Source: RGIG8748 sp045646525
GTDB taxonomy: Bacteria; Bacillota; Clostridia; UMGS1810
Reading direction: 5' to 3'
Length of the DNA: 64,000 nt
NCBI GenBank assembly: GCA_045646525.1
Contig: JAZRKX010000038.1
Coordinates: 62,001-126,000, forward strand
Below, in pieces: positions 43,026 to 50,481 of this stretch (position 1 is its first letter; each line of letters starts with the position of its first letter). The position numbers and the translations under genes were made by a program. The notes below the pieces were generated by a model that ran no database searches, had not been told where the DNA came from, and worked only from the letters and a program-made list of their open reading frames with translations.

Positions 43026-43812
43026 TAAAATAGCAGAGCTTATAGAAAATATCTTCCCCCTGCATTATGCATTCGACGGCGATAATGTAGGACTACTTGT
43101 AGGCGATGCCAACTTAGAGATTACGGGAATTCTTGTAACATGCGATGTGGATATGGGAGTAGTGGAGGAAGCTATACAAAAGGGATGCAACCTTATAGTA
43201 AGCCATCACCCCATAATGTTTTCACCCATAAACAGAATGTTAGAGAGCGTGCCCGAACAAAAGTTCATACGCAAGATGATACAACACGATATTGCTCTTT
43301 ACAGTGCACATACCAACCTTGATGCAGGTCAGGGAGGAATTAACGACCTTATGGCGTCTATGCTTGGTATGGAAGACACCAAGGTAGTAGATGTGGTATG
43401 CGAGGACGAAAGAGGCACTCACGGCTTTGGCAGAATATGTAAGCTTGGGGATAAAGTCACTTTGAAAGAGCTTATGGATAAGGTTATAGATGCCTTTGAT
43501 GCAGACGGTCTGCGTTATGCAGGAAATCCCGACACACTCATAGAAACCGTTGCCGTAAATACAGGTGGCGGTGCAGGCATACTAAATGACTGTATAGCCT
43601 TGGGGTGCGATTGCCTTATTACAGGCGATATCAAGTACAACGGCTATCGCGATGCCGTAGACGGAGGAATGTGTGTTATAGATATAATGCACTATGACAG
43701 CGAGCACATTGCAAAAAAGTGGTTTAAGGACTTCTTTAATAAAAATGGCATAGATGCCCCCATATACGAAAGCGAAAGCAATATAAACTTAATAAAAACA
43801 TATACCAAATAG
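43015..43812 (+). CDS. Nif3-like dinuclear metal-centre protein
   Basis: A 265-residue protein of the Nif3/DUF34 family, sometimes named GTP cyclohydrolase 1 type 2; its true substrate is unresolved. Metal ligands are visible: VSHHPIMF near residue 65, the SAHTNLDAGQGGIND stretch near residue 100, and the C-terminal HYDSEHIAKKWF near 225. No PII-like insertion is present, so this is the short form. The start at 43015 overlaps trmK, with AAAGGTGG upstream. The RNase P RNA gene begins 5 bp after its stop. Confidence 0.93.
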   Translation: MKISKIAELIENIFPLHYAFDGDNVGLLVGDANLEITGILVTCDVDMGVVEEAIQKGCNLIVSHHPIMFSPINRMLESVPEQKFIRKMIQHDIALYSAHTNLDAGQGGINDLMASMLGMEDTKVVDVVCEDERGTHGFGRICKLGDKVTLKELMDKVIDAFDADGLRYAGNPDTLIETVAVNTGGGAGILNDCIALGCDCLITGDIKYNGYRDAVDGGMCVIDIMHYDSEHIAKKWFKDFFNKNGIDAPIYESESNINLIKTYTK

Positions 43813-43817
43813 TAAAC

Positions 43818-44176
43818 ATGACCGGGCCAGACAGTTGCGGGCGGAAGCCGAAAGGCTCCGTACGAGGAAAGTCCGAGCATCACAGAGCAGGGTGCCGGGT
43901 AACTCCCGGTGGAGGCGACTCTAAGGAAAGTGCAACAGAAAGATATACCGCCGCTTTTGCGGTAAGGGTGAAAAGGTGAGGTAAGAGCTCACCGGTGCGG
44001 GGGAGACCTCGCAGCCGTGTAAACCCCATCCGATGCAACACCGTACATGACGGCTATGCCGTTTCGGGGAGGTTAAGCCTGCTCGGCGTCTCCCATAGGT
44101 GGCTTGAGGTGTGCAGAAATGTATGCCCTAGATAGATAACTGTCCAATACAGAACTCGGCTTACAGACCCGGTCAT
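43818..44176 (+). ncRNA. rnpB: RNase P RNA, class A
   Basis: Catalytic RNA of ribonuclease P (tRNA 5' maturation). The ends pair (ATGACCGGG with CCCGGTCAT). Conserved core blocks appear in order: GAGGAAAGTCCGAGC (CR-I), GGGTGCCGGGTAACTCCCGG, CAACAGAAAGATATACCGCC, GAGGTAAGAGCTCACCGG, AAACCCCATCCGATGCAAC, and AGATAGATAACTGTCC followed by ACAGAACTCGGCTTACAG (CR-V). The layout is the ancestral A type, not the B type of Bacillus. It lies directly behind the Nif3 gene and ends at its own terminator. Confidence 0.97.
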
Positions 44177-44187
44177 AACTATAAAGC

Positions 44188-44216
44188 AAAACCCCGTCAA
44201 TTTTTGACGGGGTTTT
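44188..44216 (+). terminator. Terminator of rnpB
   Basis: AAAACCCCGTCAA (44188-44200) pairs exactly with TTGACGGGGTTTT (44204-44216) over a 3-base loop. Confidence 0.93.
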
Positions 44217-44257
44217 ACTGTTTCGCGACATATATACGAAGTTGAGCCTATAAAAAA

Positions 44258-44278
44258 GGTGCATCAAGCTGATGCACC
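44258..44278. repeat. Short perfect hairpin
   Basis: GGTGCATCA (44258-44266), loop AGC, TGATGCACC (44270-44278). It lies downstream of the rnpB terminator, without a T-run, and opens the 835-bp gene-free stretch. Confidence 0.55.
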
Positions 44279-44301
44279 GAAAAATGCACAACTCCGTTTG
44301 T

Positions 44302-44414
44302 TGTCACACAAATTCTCTCATACCAAACAAGTATGCAGAATAAGAGTATGCATTTTTACCAAAATAAAAATACATACTTGCCCTAAAGGTATGATATTGA
44401 GAATTTATGTGACA
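44302..44414. repeat. Palindromic element P0 (113 bp)
   Basis: Bounded by TGTCACA and TGTGACA. The arms continue inward with small indels: AAATTCTC with GAGAATTT, CATACC with GGTATG, CAAGTATG with CATACTTG. The centre forms a second hairpin (AGTATGCATTTTTA against TAAAAATACATACT). No coding frame. It looks like a small non-autonomous mobile element or a structured RNA. Confidence 0.65.
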
Positions 44415-44471
44415 GCTTGAGTATATCATATAATTTATGAATCGTCAATAATAAGGTCGAAAATAATACTT

Positions 44472-44721
44472 GTGCTTCGTCCACTATACGATATCCCGTA
44501 GCACACTTGGTATGAATTTTGGGAACATCCAACCCAAATCTGTGTAAAAATGCTGCCGCGTCGACTCGACAACTCATGTCGACTCCGCTAAAATCGACGG
44601 ACAGCAGCGGAAATTGATTTCCGTCGATTTTACGGCATTTTTACTTTGATTTGTGCCGGATGTTTCATCCCAAAATTCATAAGGCGTGTGCTACGGGATA
44701 TCGCATATTGTGCGAGCGCAC
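44472..44721. repeat. Long palindromic element P1 (about 250 bp)
   Basis: The outer arms pair over about 80 bp with interruptions; the best part is CGATATCCCGTAGCACAC near the left end against GTGTGCTACGGGATATCG near the right. The core is a perfect 13-bp hairpin (44589-44601 with 44620-44632) around the 18-base loop CAGCAGCGGAAATTGATT. Left of it is a second hairpin region with GACTCG and ACTCA. It has no coding capacity and is related to P2 in the opposite orientation. Confidence 0.75.
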
Positions 44722-44724
44722 AGC

Positions 44725-44948
44725 GGAGGTTATCCGATAAGTTGCACATTGCGTATTTCAAGATAAAACAGATGCCTTAAATCAAACAAAAGCGGAGCAA
44801 AATTACCGAAAATCAATTTCCGCTGCGGTTCGGTAATTTTAGCACTGCCGAGCTCTGAGTGAGCGAGTCAGTGCGGCTCCGTTTTTCGTGTGGATATAAG
44901 GCAGATGTTCTTGAAATACGCACCGGGCAACGATTGGATATCCTTCGG
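44725..44948. repeat. Long palindromic element P2 (about 225 bp), inverted relative of P1
   Basis: The outer arms pair (GCGTATTTCAAGA at 44751-44763 with TCTTGAAATACGC at the right; AGATGCCTTA with TAAGGCAGAT). The core hairpin (44799-44810 with 44829-44840) encloses an 18-base loop whose reverse complement, CCGCAGCGGAAATTGATT, differs from the P1 loop at one base. Flanking blocks (GAACATC, AAAAA, CCGC, GACTCG, ACTCA, TTTGATTT) also align with P1 when reversed. The remaining 44949-45020 shows nothing recognisable. Confidence 0.75.
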
Positions 44949-45020
44949 TGAAGCGAATCATGAAATCCATCCTTTGTAACATTCTTAATATTTAATGCAA
45001 TGCTTTGTAATAATGATTAT

Positions 45021-45043
45021 AAGCGGAGTGATTAACTCCGCTT
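45021..45043 (-). terminator. Hairpin downstream of the DUF4230 gene
   Basis: AAGCGGAGT (45021-45029) pairs with ACTCCGCTT (45035-45043) over a 5-base loop, 12 bp beyond the gene's stop. The following minus-strand sequence is AT-rich without a clean T-run. Confidence 0.55.
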
Positions 45044-45054
45044 TATGTAGTTAT

Positions 45055-45825
45055 TTATTCGTCGATTGTCTCAAATTCAAATTTATAATCCTGTATACCT
45101 TGAGTATTTTCCAACTTTCCAACGCCAGTTCTTATTATTTCCTCAATGATAGCTTCTGCGTTTTCTTGAGCTTTTGTTAATAATCCATTTTTAACCGCTC
45201 GTGACTTCATTTCATACGCAGTCTTTTTATCAAAATTCACTTTATCTTTTACTGTTATACGATTGAAAATATTGTTTTTTTCGTCTAAAATTTCAACACT
45301 ATCGTTATCAATTTCGTAGGATATGATATCTGCACTGGGCATTTGAATTATGATTTTTTTGCCTTTTGTATTTACTTCGACATCTAATTTTTTCAAGTCA
45401 ATACCAGCCTTAATAATTCCATCCCATTTTTGTACAAAAGATTTTTGTGTCCAAGATTTTGGGAGAACAGCAATGTGCTTTGTATTGGTAAATCGTGCTG
45501 CGTTGGTAAATATATATTCCGCTGTTACGAGTTCGCTGACATCTTTTGTTTTGTCATTCAAGGTCTTCATGACAATTTCAGGAGTAACAGGGTCAAGAAC
45601 AACGGGATTAACGATGAGGTCAGCTATTTGCTTTTTTAATTCATCTATTTTTGCATTTTGTTTTTTGTAAGCCAAAGAGTATCCCAATCCCCAAACACTA
45701 CTAAGCAACATCACAATTATTAGTGAGACAACTGTTATAAATATAATATTTTTTTTGCGTTTTTTCTTTTTAACCTCAATAATTGCTTCATCAAGAATAT
45801 CGGCTTCACTTTTAAATCCAAACAT
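45055..45825 (-). CDS. DUF4230-family membrane-anchored protein
   Basis: A 256-residue protein. A cytoplasmic Lys-rich N-terminus is followed by one membrane segment (about residues 28-50), a short coiled coil (KKQNAKIDELKKQIADL) and a DUF4230-like exported domain from about residue 90 (DVSELVTAEYIFTNAARF, then WDGIIKAGIDLKKLDVEV and IIIQMPSADIISYEID). The family has no established function. The start has AGGAGGA 7 bases upstream. It is single, with its own promoter on the minus strand. AT-rich codons and the neighbouring palindromes suggest it is an accessory gene. Confidence 0.82.
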   Translation of the reverse strand: MFGFKSEADILDEAIIEVKKKKRKKNIIFITVVSLIIVMLLSSVWGLGYSLAYKKQNAKIDELKKQIADLIVNPVVLDPVTPEIVMKTLNDKTKDVSELVTAEYIFTNAARFTNTKHIAVLPKSWTQKSFVQKWDGIIKAGIDLKKLDVEVNTKGKKIIIQMPSADIISYEIDNDSVEILDEKNNIFNRITVKDKVNFDKKTAYEMKSRAVKNGLLTKAQENAEAIIEEIIRTGVGKLENTQGIQDYKFEFETIDE

Positions 45826-45885
45826 TTTATAATTCCTCCTATGTATAAATTAATATTCATAATGGCATTTGTATTTTTCGCGATT

Positions 45886-45914
45886 ATTATACCATATTTT
45901 GTCGAATTTGTAAA
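45886..45914 (-). promoter_or_regulatory. Promoter of the DUF4230 gene with a TGTCGAA box in its spacer
   Basis: On the minus strand TTTACA (45914-45909), 17-bp spacer, TATAAT (45891-45886). The spacer contains the Spo0A-box consensus TGTCGAA (45900-45906 on the plus strand). A protein bound there would block RNA polymerase. The box also faces spoVT, which lies 104 bp to the right. Confidence 0.55.
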
Positions 45915-46009
45915 TGTTTTATAGCATTTTCTCCACCATTTTCCTTACATAAAAATTCCTCATTTGCACAAAATAGCATTGTAATATTTAATACAAGGAG
46001 ATTTATGTA

Positions 46010-46549
46010 ATGAAAGCCACAGGAATAGTGCGAAGAATAGACGACTTAGGACGCGTAGTAATTCCCAAAGAAATCCGCAGAACTATGAGAATCAGAGAGG
46101 GCGACCCGCTTGAGATATATACCGACAGAGAGGGAGGAGTAATATTTAAAAAGTACTCTCCCGTAAACGAGCTTGGAGATTTTGCTTCGACCTATGCCGA
46201 AACATTATACAAGACCTCGGGCTATCCCATATGTATTACAGACAAAGACTCTATAATAGCTACAGCAGGCATTGCAAAAAGAGACCTCTTTGAAAAACCC
46301 GTAAGTGCCGAAATGGAAAAGGTTATGGAGGAGAAGATGGCTTTTGTATGCACCGAAACAAAGACCGTCCCCGTAACTGACCACTACGAGAAATACACTG
46401 CAGGAGTTATATCGCCTATTATATCCGAGGGCGATGTGCTCGGTAATGTGGTAGTAATGCGCGCGGGCGAAAAGGAAAAAATGACAGATGTAGAGCTTAA
46501 GCTTGCCAGTGCTGCATCAATGTTTCTTGCAAAGCAAATGGAAATATAA
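46010..46549 (+). CDS. spoVT: Stage V sporulation protein T
   Basis: AbrB-family transcription factor that modulates sigma-G genes in the forespore and spore coat formation. The 179 residues have the N-terminal swapped-hairpin DNA-binding domain (MKATGIVRRIDDLGRVVIPK, then GDPLEIYTD) and a C-terminal GAF-like domain from about residue 60. The ribosome binding site is AAGGAG. Forespore expression is expected from family knowledge; the promoter was not resolved. A strong terminator follows. Confidence 0.93.
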   Translation: MKATGIVRRIDDLGRVVIPKEIRRTMRIREGDPLEIYTDREGGVIFKKYSPVNELGDFASTYAETLYKTSGYPICITDKDSIIATAGIAKRDLFEKPVSAEMEKVMEEKMAFVCTETKTVPVTDHYEKYTAGVISPIISEGDVLGNVVVMRAGEKEKMTDVELKLASAASMFLAKQMEI

Positions 46550-46597
46550 AAAAGGCTGGGGTGTAAAGAACAATGTTTTTTGCACCCCAACCTTTTT
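46548..46597 (+). terminator. Terminator after spoVT
   Basis: A long stem between 46548-46571 and 46575-46596, centred on GGGGTG/CACCCC, with one bulge and a 3' TTTTT. Confidence 0.85.
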
Positions 46598-46608
46598 AGT
46601 ATAATGGA

Positions 46609-46641
46609 AACGGACTGTTCACCCAAGGCTTACAGTCCGTT
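46609..46641 (-). terminator. Terminator of the rubrerythrin/YtxH-like group
   Basis: AACGGACTG pairs with CAGTCCGTT across a 15-base loop. It lies 6 bp beyond the minus-strand stop at 46647 and could also back up spoVT termination. Confidence 0.6.
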
Positions 46642-46646
46642 TTGAT

Positions 46647-46820
46647 TTACATAGTCTCCATTATACCGTCTATTACCGCGCCAATCGTTTTAAATACGGT
46701 GTTGGCACCTGTTTTCATTTTTTTGTGCTGTCTGTCATTTATGGGGTCTGCCAGCATGCCCATAGCGGCACCGAGTATCGCACCGCACGCAAGACCGCCC
46801 CAAAAGCCTTTAGAAGACAT
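46647..46820 (-). CDS. Small YtxH-like protein
   Basis: A 57-residue protein starting MSSKGFWGGLACGAILGAAM: one Gly/Ala-rich membrane-associated segment, then a basic patch (NDRQHKKMK) and a helical C-terminus. This is the pattern of YtxH-type small general-stress proteins, but at this length the family call is tentative. The ribosome binding site GAGGAGG sits 6 bases before the ATG at 46820. It starts 12 bp downstream of rubrerythrin on the same strand, so the two are probably cotranscribed. Confidence 0.72.
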   Translation of the reverse strand: MSSKGFWGGLACGAILGAAMGMLADPINDRQHKKMKTGANTVFKTIGAVIDGIMETM

Positions 46821-46832
46821 AGTAGCTCCTCC

Positions 46833-47432
46833 TCATATAAGAATTGTTGTTTTCTCTTTAAAGCAGTCCGACACAAAGTATCCCTGCGCGTGTGAGCACA
46901 CGGGACAGGCAACGGGTGCCGAGGGTCCTTCGTGTATATGTCCGCAGTTTGTACATACCCATATTGTGTTTGAATCGCACTTATAGAGCTTACCGTCAGT
47001 TAACTGTGTTAAGAGGTTTTCAAAGCGTTCTGCATGTATCTTTTCTATTTCTGCTATCATGTTAAACGCATTTGCTATCTCGTTAAAGCCTTCCTGTTTG
47101 GCAATCTGGGAGAAGTTCTTGTAGGCATCGTTGTACTCCTCATACTCATTGTGGACTGCTGCTTTCAAGAGGTCCTGAGTTTTTGTGTATACATTCACGG
47201 GGTAGGATGCAGATATGTCAAAGTGTGTATCATTTTCCTCTTTAATAAAGTTATAAAATACAGTTGCATGAGCCTGCTCCTGTTTTGCCGTAAAGTCAAA
47301 TATTCTGCCTATTACATAATGACCCTCGGTATTGGATGCACTTGCCGCCATGTTGTATCTGTTTCTTGCCTGAGATTCGCCTGCAAAGGCGCGCATAAGA
47401 TTAATTTTGGTTTCGCTGGATTTTAAATCCAT
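46833..47432 (-). CDS. rbr: Rubrerythrin
   Basis: Non-heme iron peroxidase that removes hydrogen peroxide in anaerobes. The 199 residues have a ferritin-like four-helix domain with the di-iron ligands (ESQARNRY near residue 20, KQEQAH near 52, NEYEEY near 95, EIEKIHAERF near 130) and a C-terminal rubredoxin-like FeS4 domain with CTNCGHIHEG and CPVCSHAQGYF. The ribosome binding site GAGGAGGTGAT lies in the 3' arm of a terminator-like hairpin (47436-47479), so translation or transcription entry may be controlled there. Confidence 0.96.
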   Translation of the reverse strand: MDLKSSETKINLMRAFAGESQARNRYNMAASASNTEGHYVIGRIFDFTAKQEQAHATVFYNFIKEENDTHFDISASYPVNVYTKTQDLLKAAVHNEYEEYNDAYKNFSQIAKQEGFNEIANAFNMIAEIEKIHAERFENLLTQLTDGKLYKCDSNTIWVCTNCGHIHEGPSAPVACPVCSHAQGYFVSDCFKEKTTILI

Positions 47433-47479
47433 AAAAAATCACCTCCTCTTATAAATTCTTTACTTTGAGGGGGTGATTT
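47433..47479 (-). promoter_or_regulatory. Terminator-like hairpin that contains the rubrerythrin ribosome binding site
   Basis: On the minus strand AAATCACCCCCTC (47479-47467) pairs with GAGGAGGTGATTT (47448-47436) with one mismatch and an 18-base loop, then TTTTTT and the ATG. The 3' arm is the Shine-Dalgarno sequence of rbr. The element sits between the penicillin-binding protein stop and rbr and could end the first message or hide the binding site of the second. Confidence 0.65.
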
Positions 47480-47483
47480 ATTC

Positions 47484-48896
47484 TTAATTTAATACAAAAT
47501 ATTTTCTAAATACCTTTTGCGCTATGGGTGCCGCTACCCTTCGGCCCGTGTTTTTGTGGGGGAGATTTTCCACCACAACGCAAATTGCAATTTCGGGGTC
47601 GTCATACGGTGCAAAGCCTACAAAAAGTGCATGTGCTGTGTTTTTGTCCGTATCTATTTCTGCCGTGCCTGTCTTTCCGCATACATCCTTGCCCCATACG
47701 GACGCGGCTGTGGCGGTTCCGCTCTGTGCACATTTTTTCATAAGAAGTTTAAGGGATGCGGCAGTAGATTTTTTTATACATTGCTTAAGCTTTCGGGGAG
47801 TGTTTTTTATTCCCGCAGGTCCCGATATACTGTCTACAATATACGGCGTCATCATAATACCGTCGTTGGCTACTGCAGAAGCTGCAAGAGCAAGATGCAG
47901 AGGGGTAGCCTTTACATCGCCCTGTCCTAAGCAAAGGTTTGTTATCTCGCCATTTGTATCTATGCTGTCGGGGAGTCGGGATGTAGCCACGCCGAGTCTG
48001 TCGAGCGTGATTTCGTTTTCGAACATAAAACTTTTTGCCATGTCTGTTATTTTGTCTTTTCCAAGGTTTATGCCCGCTTCGGAAAAGTATATGTTACTTG
48101 AATGTATAAAGCCCTGCTCGAGATTTGTTTCCCCAAGGAATTTTCCTTCTCCCTCGCCGTAATTCTTTACCTTTACGGTGAGCTTGTCCTTATCATCAAA
48201 GGTAAAGTCCTCACAGCCATTTTCTATCATTGCGGCAGCAACTATAAGCTTAAAGGTAGAGCCGGGCGGATATGCCTCCAGAGTTGAGCGCCTGAGAAGT
48301 GACTTATCCCCGTTTTCCGTTGCCTTTTTTATGCTTTCGCCAAGTGAATTCGCACTCGGGTCGAAATCGGGCTTACTTACCATGGCAAGAATTTCGCCCG
48401 TTTTGGGATTTATGACTACTACACTGCCCTTGTATGAGCCCAGTGCATCGGATGCAGTTTTTTGCAGGTTGTGGTCTATAGTAAGGGTTATATCGTAGCC
48501 GTAGGGGTCCTTTTTTCCACCTATTGCAGATTGTACATCTCCTGCAAATGTAACCGCACCGCCGATAATCGGAGTAGAGGATTTTCCTATAAGGTCGGAA
48601 TTGTAGTATTTTTCTATTTCGTTTGAGCCATAAGCAGGGGATTTGTAGCCTATGATATGGCAGTACAGGTTACCATGGGGGTAGCTTCTTTGTCCGTTTG
48701 CCTCGGTACTTTCGGCAAGAACAGTTTTGTTTCTGTCATAAACGCTGCCTCGTATTACATAGTTTTCTCTGTCCGATATTATGTCCACCGCGTAGTCATC
48801 GTGGCTTGTGATATCAAATACTGTAAGATAGACAATAAGCGACAGAAACATAACTCCAAACAGAGTAAGCAGATGCGCTATCTTTTTGTTGTTCAT
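47484..48896 (-). CDS. Penicillin-binding protein transpeptidase, PbpA/FtsI type
   Basis: Class B peptidoglycan transpeptidase of 470 residues. An N-terminal membrane anchor (about residues 8-28) and a reduced dimerisation domain are followed by the catalytic domain with active-site Ser in PPGSTFK (about residue 212), SSN (about 264) and KTGTAEI (about 407). The short N-terminal region is like clostridial PbpA proteins partnered with a SEDS polymerase; no SEDS gene is in this window. The start overlaps the YigZ stop by 4 bp, so the two genes are coupled. Confidence 0.92.
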   Translation of the reverse strand: MNNKKIAHLLTLFGVMFLSLIVYLTVFDITSHDDYAVDIISDRENYVIRGSVYDRNKTVLAESTEANGQRSYPHGNLYCHIIGYKSPAYGSNEIEKYYNSDLIGKSSTPIIGGAVTFAGDVQSAIGGKKDPYGYDITLTIDHNLQKTASDALGSYKGSVVVINPKTGEILAMVSKPDFDPSANSLGESIKKATENGDKSLLRRSTLEAYPPGSTFKLIVAAAMIENGCEDFTFDDKDKLTVKVKNYGEGEGKFLGETNLEQGFIHSSNIYFSEAGINLGKDKITDMAKSFMFENEITLDRLGVATSRLPDSIDTNGEITNLCLGQGDVKATPLHLALAASAVANDGIMMTPYIVDSISGPAGIKNTPRKLKQCIKKSTAASLKLLMKKCAQSGTATAASVWGKDVCGKTGTAEIDTDKNTAHALFVGFAPYDDPEIAICVVVENLPHKNTGRRVAAPIAQKVFRKYFVLN

Positions 48897-49519
48897 GTTC
48901 TTCTGTATACCTTACCTTTCAGGCGTATATTTACAGCTACACCGAATTCATTTTTTATACCCGAAGTGAAACCGTCAGCTCTTTCGGTCACGGTAGTTAC
49001 AGTAAGTGTAATATCCTCTCCAAAGAGCTTGTCCTCGCATACTGCATCATGCTTTTTAATAAAATGCTCTGTAGAGCCGAGCAGTGAGTAGGGAACACAA
49101 AGCTCAATAAGCTCACACTCATGCATCACAACTACACCTGCACTTTCCACACCAAGCTTGGCAGACTCGGTGTATGCCCGTACCAGACCGCCCGTACCGA
49201 GAAGTGTACCGCCGAAGTAACGTGTAACCACGCATACGACATCGGTTATATTCTGCTTTTCGAGCATTTCCAGTATGGGAAGACCTGCGGTTTTGCTCGG
49301 TTCGCCGTCATCGGTGTATTTTTTAAAGCCGTTACTTAGTACAAAGGCATATACATTGTGCCTTGCGCTGTGGTGCTGCTTTTTTATTTTGTCCACAAAA
49401 GCCATTGCTTCGTCTTCGGTTTCAACATGGCGTACATTGGCTATAAATCTTGACTTTTTTTCTGTTATTTCCGCAGTAGCTTCATTTTCTACGGAAATGT
49501 AGAGCTCGTTTTGTGACAT
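48893..49519 (-). CDS. YigZ/IMPACT-family protein
   Basis: A 208-residue protein of the YigZ (UPF0029) family, related to eukaryotic IMPACT. The N-terminal IMPACT domain has KKSRFIANVRHV and the signature GEPSKTAGLPILEML followed by VVTRYFGGTLLGTGGLVRAY; a DUF1949-like C-terminal domain follows from about residue 135. The molecular role in bacteria is unclear, with proposed links to translation. It is the first gene of a two-gene unit with the penicillin-binding protein. Confidence 0.92.
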   Translation of the reverse strand: MSQNELYISVENEATAEITEKKSRFIANVRHVETEDEAMAFVDKIKKQHHSARHNVYAFVLSNGFKKYTDDGEPSKTAGLPILEMLEKQNITDVVCVVTRYFGGTLLGTGGLVRAYTESAKLGVESAGVVVMHECELIELCVPYSLLGSTEHFIKKHDAVCEDKLFGEDITLTVTTVTERADGFTSGIKNEFGVAVNIRLKGKVYRRT

Positions 49520-49538
49520 TTCATATACCTTTCATCCA

Positions 49539-49569
49539 AAACAAAACAGCCGCCTTTTTAAAGACGGCC
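49539..49569 (-). terminator. Terminator of the P-loop protein gene
   Basis: GCCGTCTTT (minus strand, 49569-49561) pairs with AAAGGCGGC (49558-49550) and is followed by TTTTGTTTT. Confidence 0.75.
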
Positions 49570-49582
49570 GGTTTTGGTTTTA

Positions 49583-49990
49583 TTAGATGTATTTGTGAGT
49601 AGAAGCAGGCAGTTCGCTTGCATCTGCGCTTATGCAGATCGTAAATTTAACATTTGCTTCTTCGCTGATTTTTTCAAGTCCATCTACGAAATCTGCAAGT
49701 CCGTCATTGTCATCGGGAACAATCTTAAACAAGCTATCTACAAATATGTGTGAAATATCATAGTTCTGTGAAAGCATACCCATGATAAAAGCTTTAAAAA
49801 GTCTGAATGTTTCTGTATCGGCATTGGATACATCCACAAGTCTTGCTGCGTGTGTTACCTCAAGCATATGTCTGTTGGAGTTACAAACGAAGATAACATT
49901 ACCGTTTTCGTCCTTTACAGCCTGTGCAATAGCATCAAGCATGGTTTTGGTCTTGCCGGAGCCTTTCTTGCCAACTACTAATTTTATCAT
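49583..49990 (-). CDS. Small P-loop ATPase of unknown function
   Basis: A 135-residue protein that starts MIKLVVGKKGSGKTKTMLDA, a clear Walker A motif at residues 8-15. A candidate Walker B-like strand is ISHIFVDSLFKIV near residue 80, and the C-terminal half has a TICISADASELP strand typical of RecA-like folds. It has no membrane segment. Small clostridial homologs are often annotated loosely as PilT or ATP-binding protein; no pilus genes are nearby, so that name is not adopted. The ribosome binding site is AAGGAGGAG. It is monocistronic between its own promoter and terminator. Confidence 0.75.
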   Translation of the reverse strand: MIKLVVGKKGSGKTKTMLDAIAQAVKDENGNVIFVCNSNRHMLEVTHAARLVDVSNADTETFRLFKAFIMGMLSQNYDISHIFVDSLFKIVPDDNDGLADFVDGLEKISEEANVKFTICISADASELPASTHKYI

Positions 49991-50025
49991 TTCAAACTCC
50001 TCCTTGAATGTATTATGTTATATAC

Positions 50026-50054
50026 ATTATACAATACATTTTAGGATTCTTCAA
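50026..50054 (-). promoter_or_regulatory. Promoter of the P-loop protein gene
   Basis: Minus strand TTGAAG (50054-50049), 17-bp spacer, TATAAT (50031-50026), 36 bp before the start. Confidence 0.7.
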
Positions 50055-50110
50055 GATGATAATTCAATTTTGTGCAAATTTTTTAAAACTTTATTAAAAC
50101 ATTGTATATA

Positions 50111-50374
50111 TTATATAACTTCACTTGCAGGGGGAGTTTTTTCAGGACACATACACACCGATTTTGTAAGAAGCTCTGTGTAGGAAAAGGAGAGTCTTAC
50201 GCGCCTTTTTGTTTTTTCATCCATGTGTGATATCACAAAGATTTCGGGATACGCCGCCTCAACAGTGCATGAGGGCAGAAGAATCTTTTTGCGTCCCTGC
50301 TTATAGAGTACGCTGTAGTTTTGTTTTACGGCGCCTTTTACGGCTTTTTTGATTTTATCTATGTTCTGTGACAT
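50111..50374 (-). CDS. veg: Veg-family protein
   Basis: An 87-residue protein resembling B. subtilis Veg, which affects biofilm formation and spore outgrowth. The conserved run is QGRKKILLPSCTVEAAYPEI, FVISHMDEKTKRRV, and SFSYTELLTKSV. The C-terminal tail (CMCPEKTPPASEVI) with two Cys is specific to this copy. The start at 50374 has GAGGTG upstream; the open frame extends further up but without a binding site. It is divergent from the germination operon. Confidence 0.88.
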   Translation of the reverse strand: MSQNIDKIKKAVKGAVKQNYSVLYKQGRKKILLPSCTVEAAYPEIFVISHMDEKTKRRVRLSFSYTELLTKSVCMCPEKTPPASEVI

Positions 50375-50481
50375 ACAATTCACCTCGGAATAAGTTTTTC
50401 CAAAGTTTCGAATTTTATGTAGCCAAAAGAGAATATTTATCCTGTTTCTGACAAAAATATAAGTGCTTTGGAGGTGACAGG

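Noticed and set aside
44383..44577. Minus-strand open frame of 64 codons
   Set aside because: It lies across palindromes P0 and P1, has no binding site, and the inverted repeats alone explain it.
46642..46986. Open frame on the plus strand covering 114 codons
   Set aside because: It runs antisense to the small YtxH-like gene and the 3' end of rubrerythrin, both of which have ribosome binding sites and family features; it has none.
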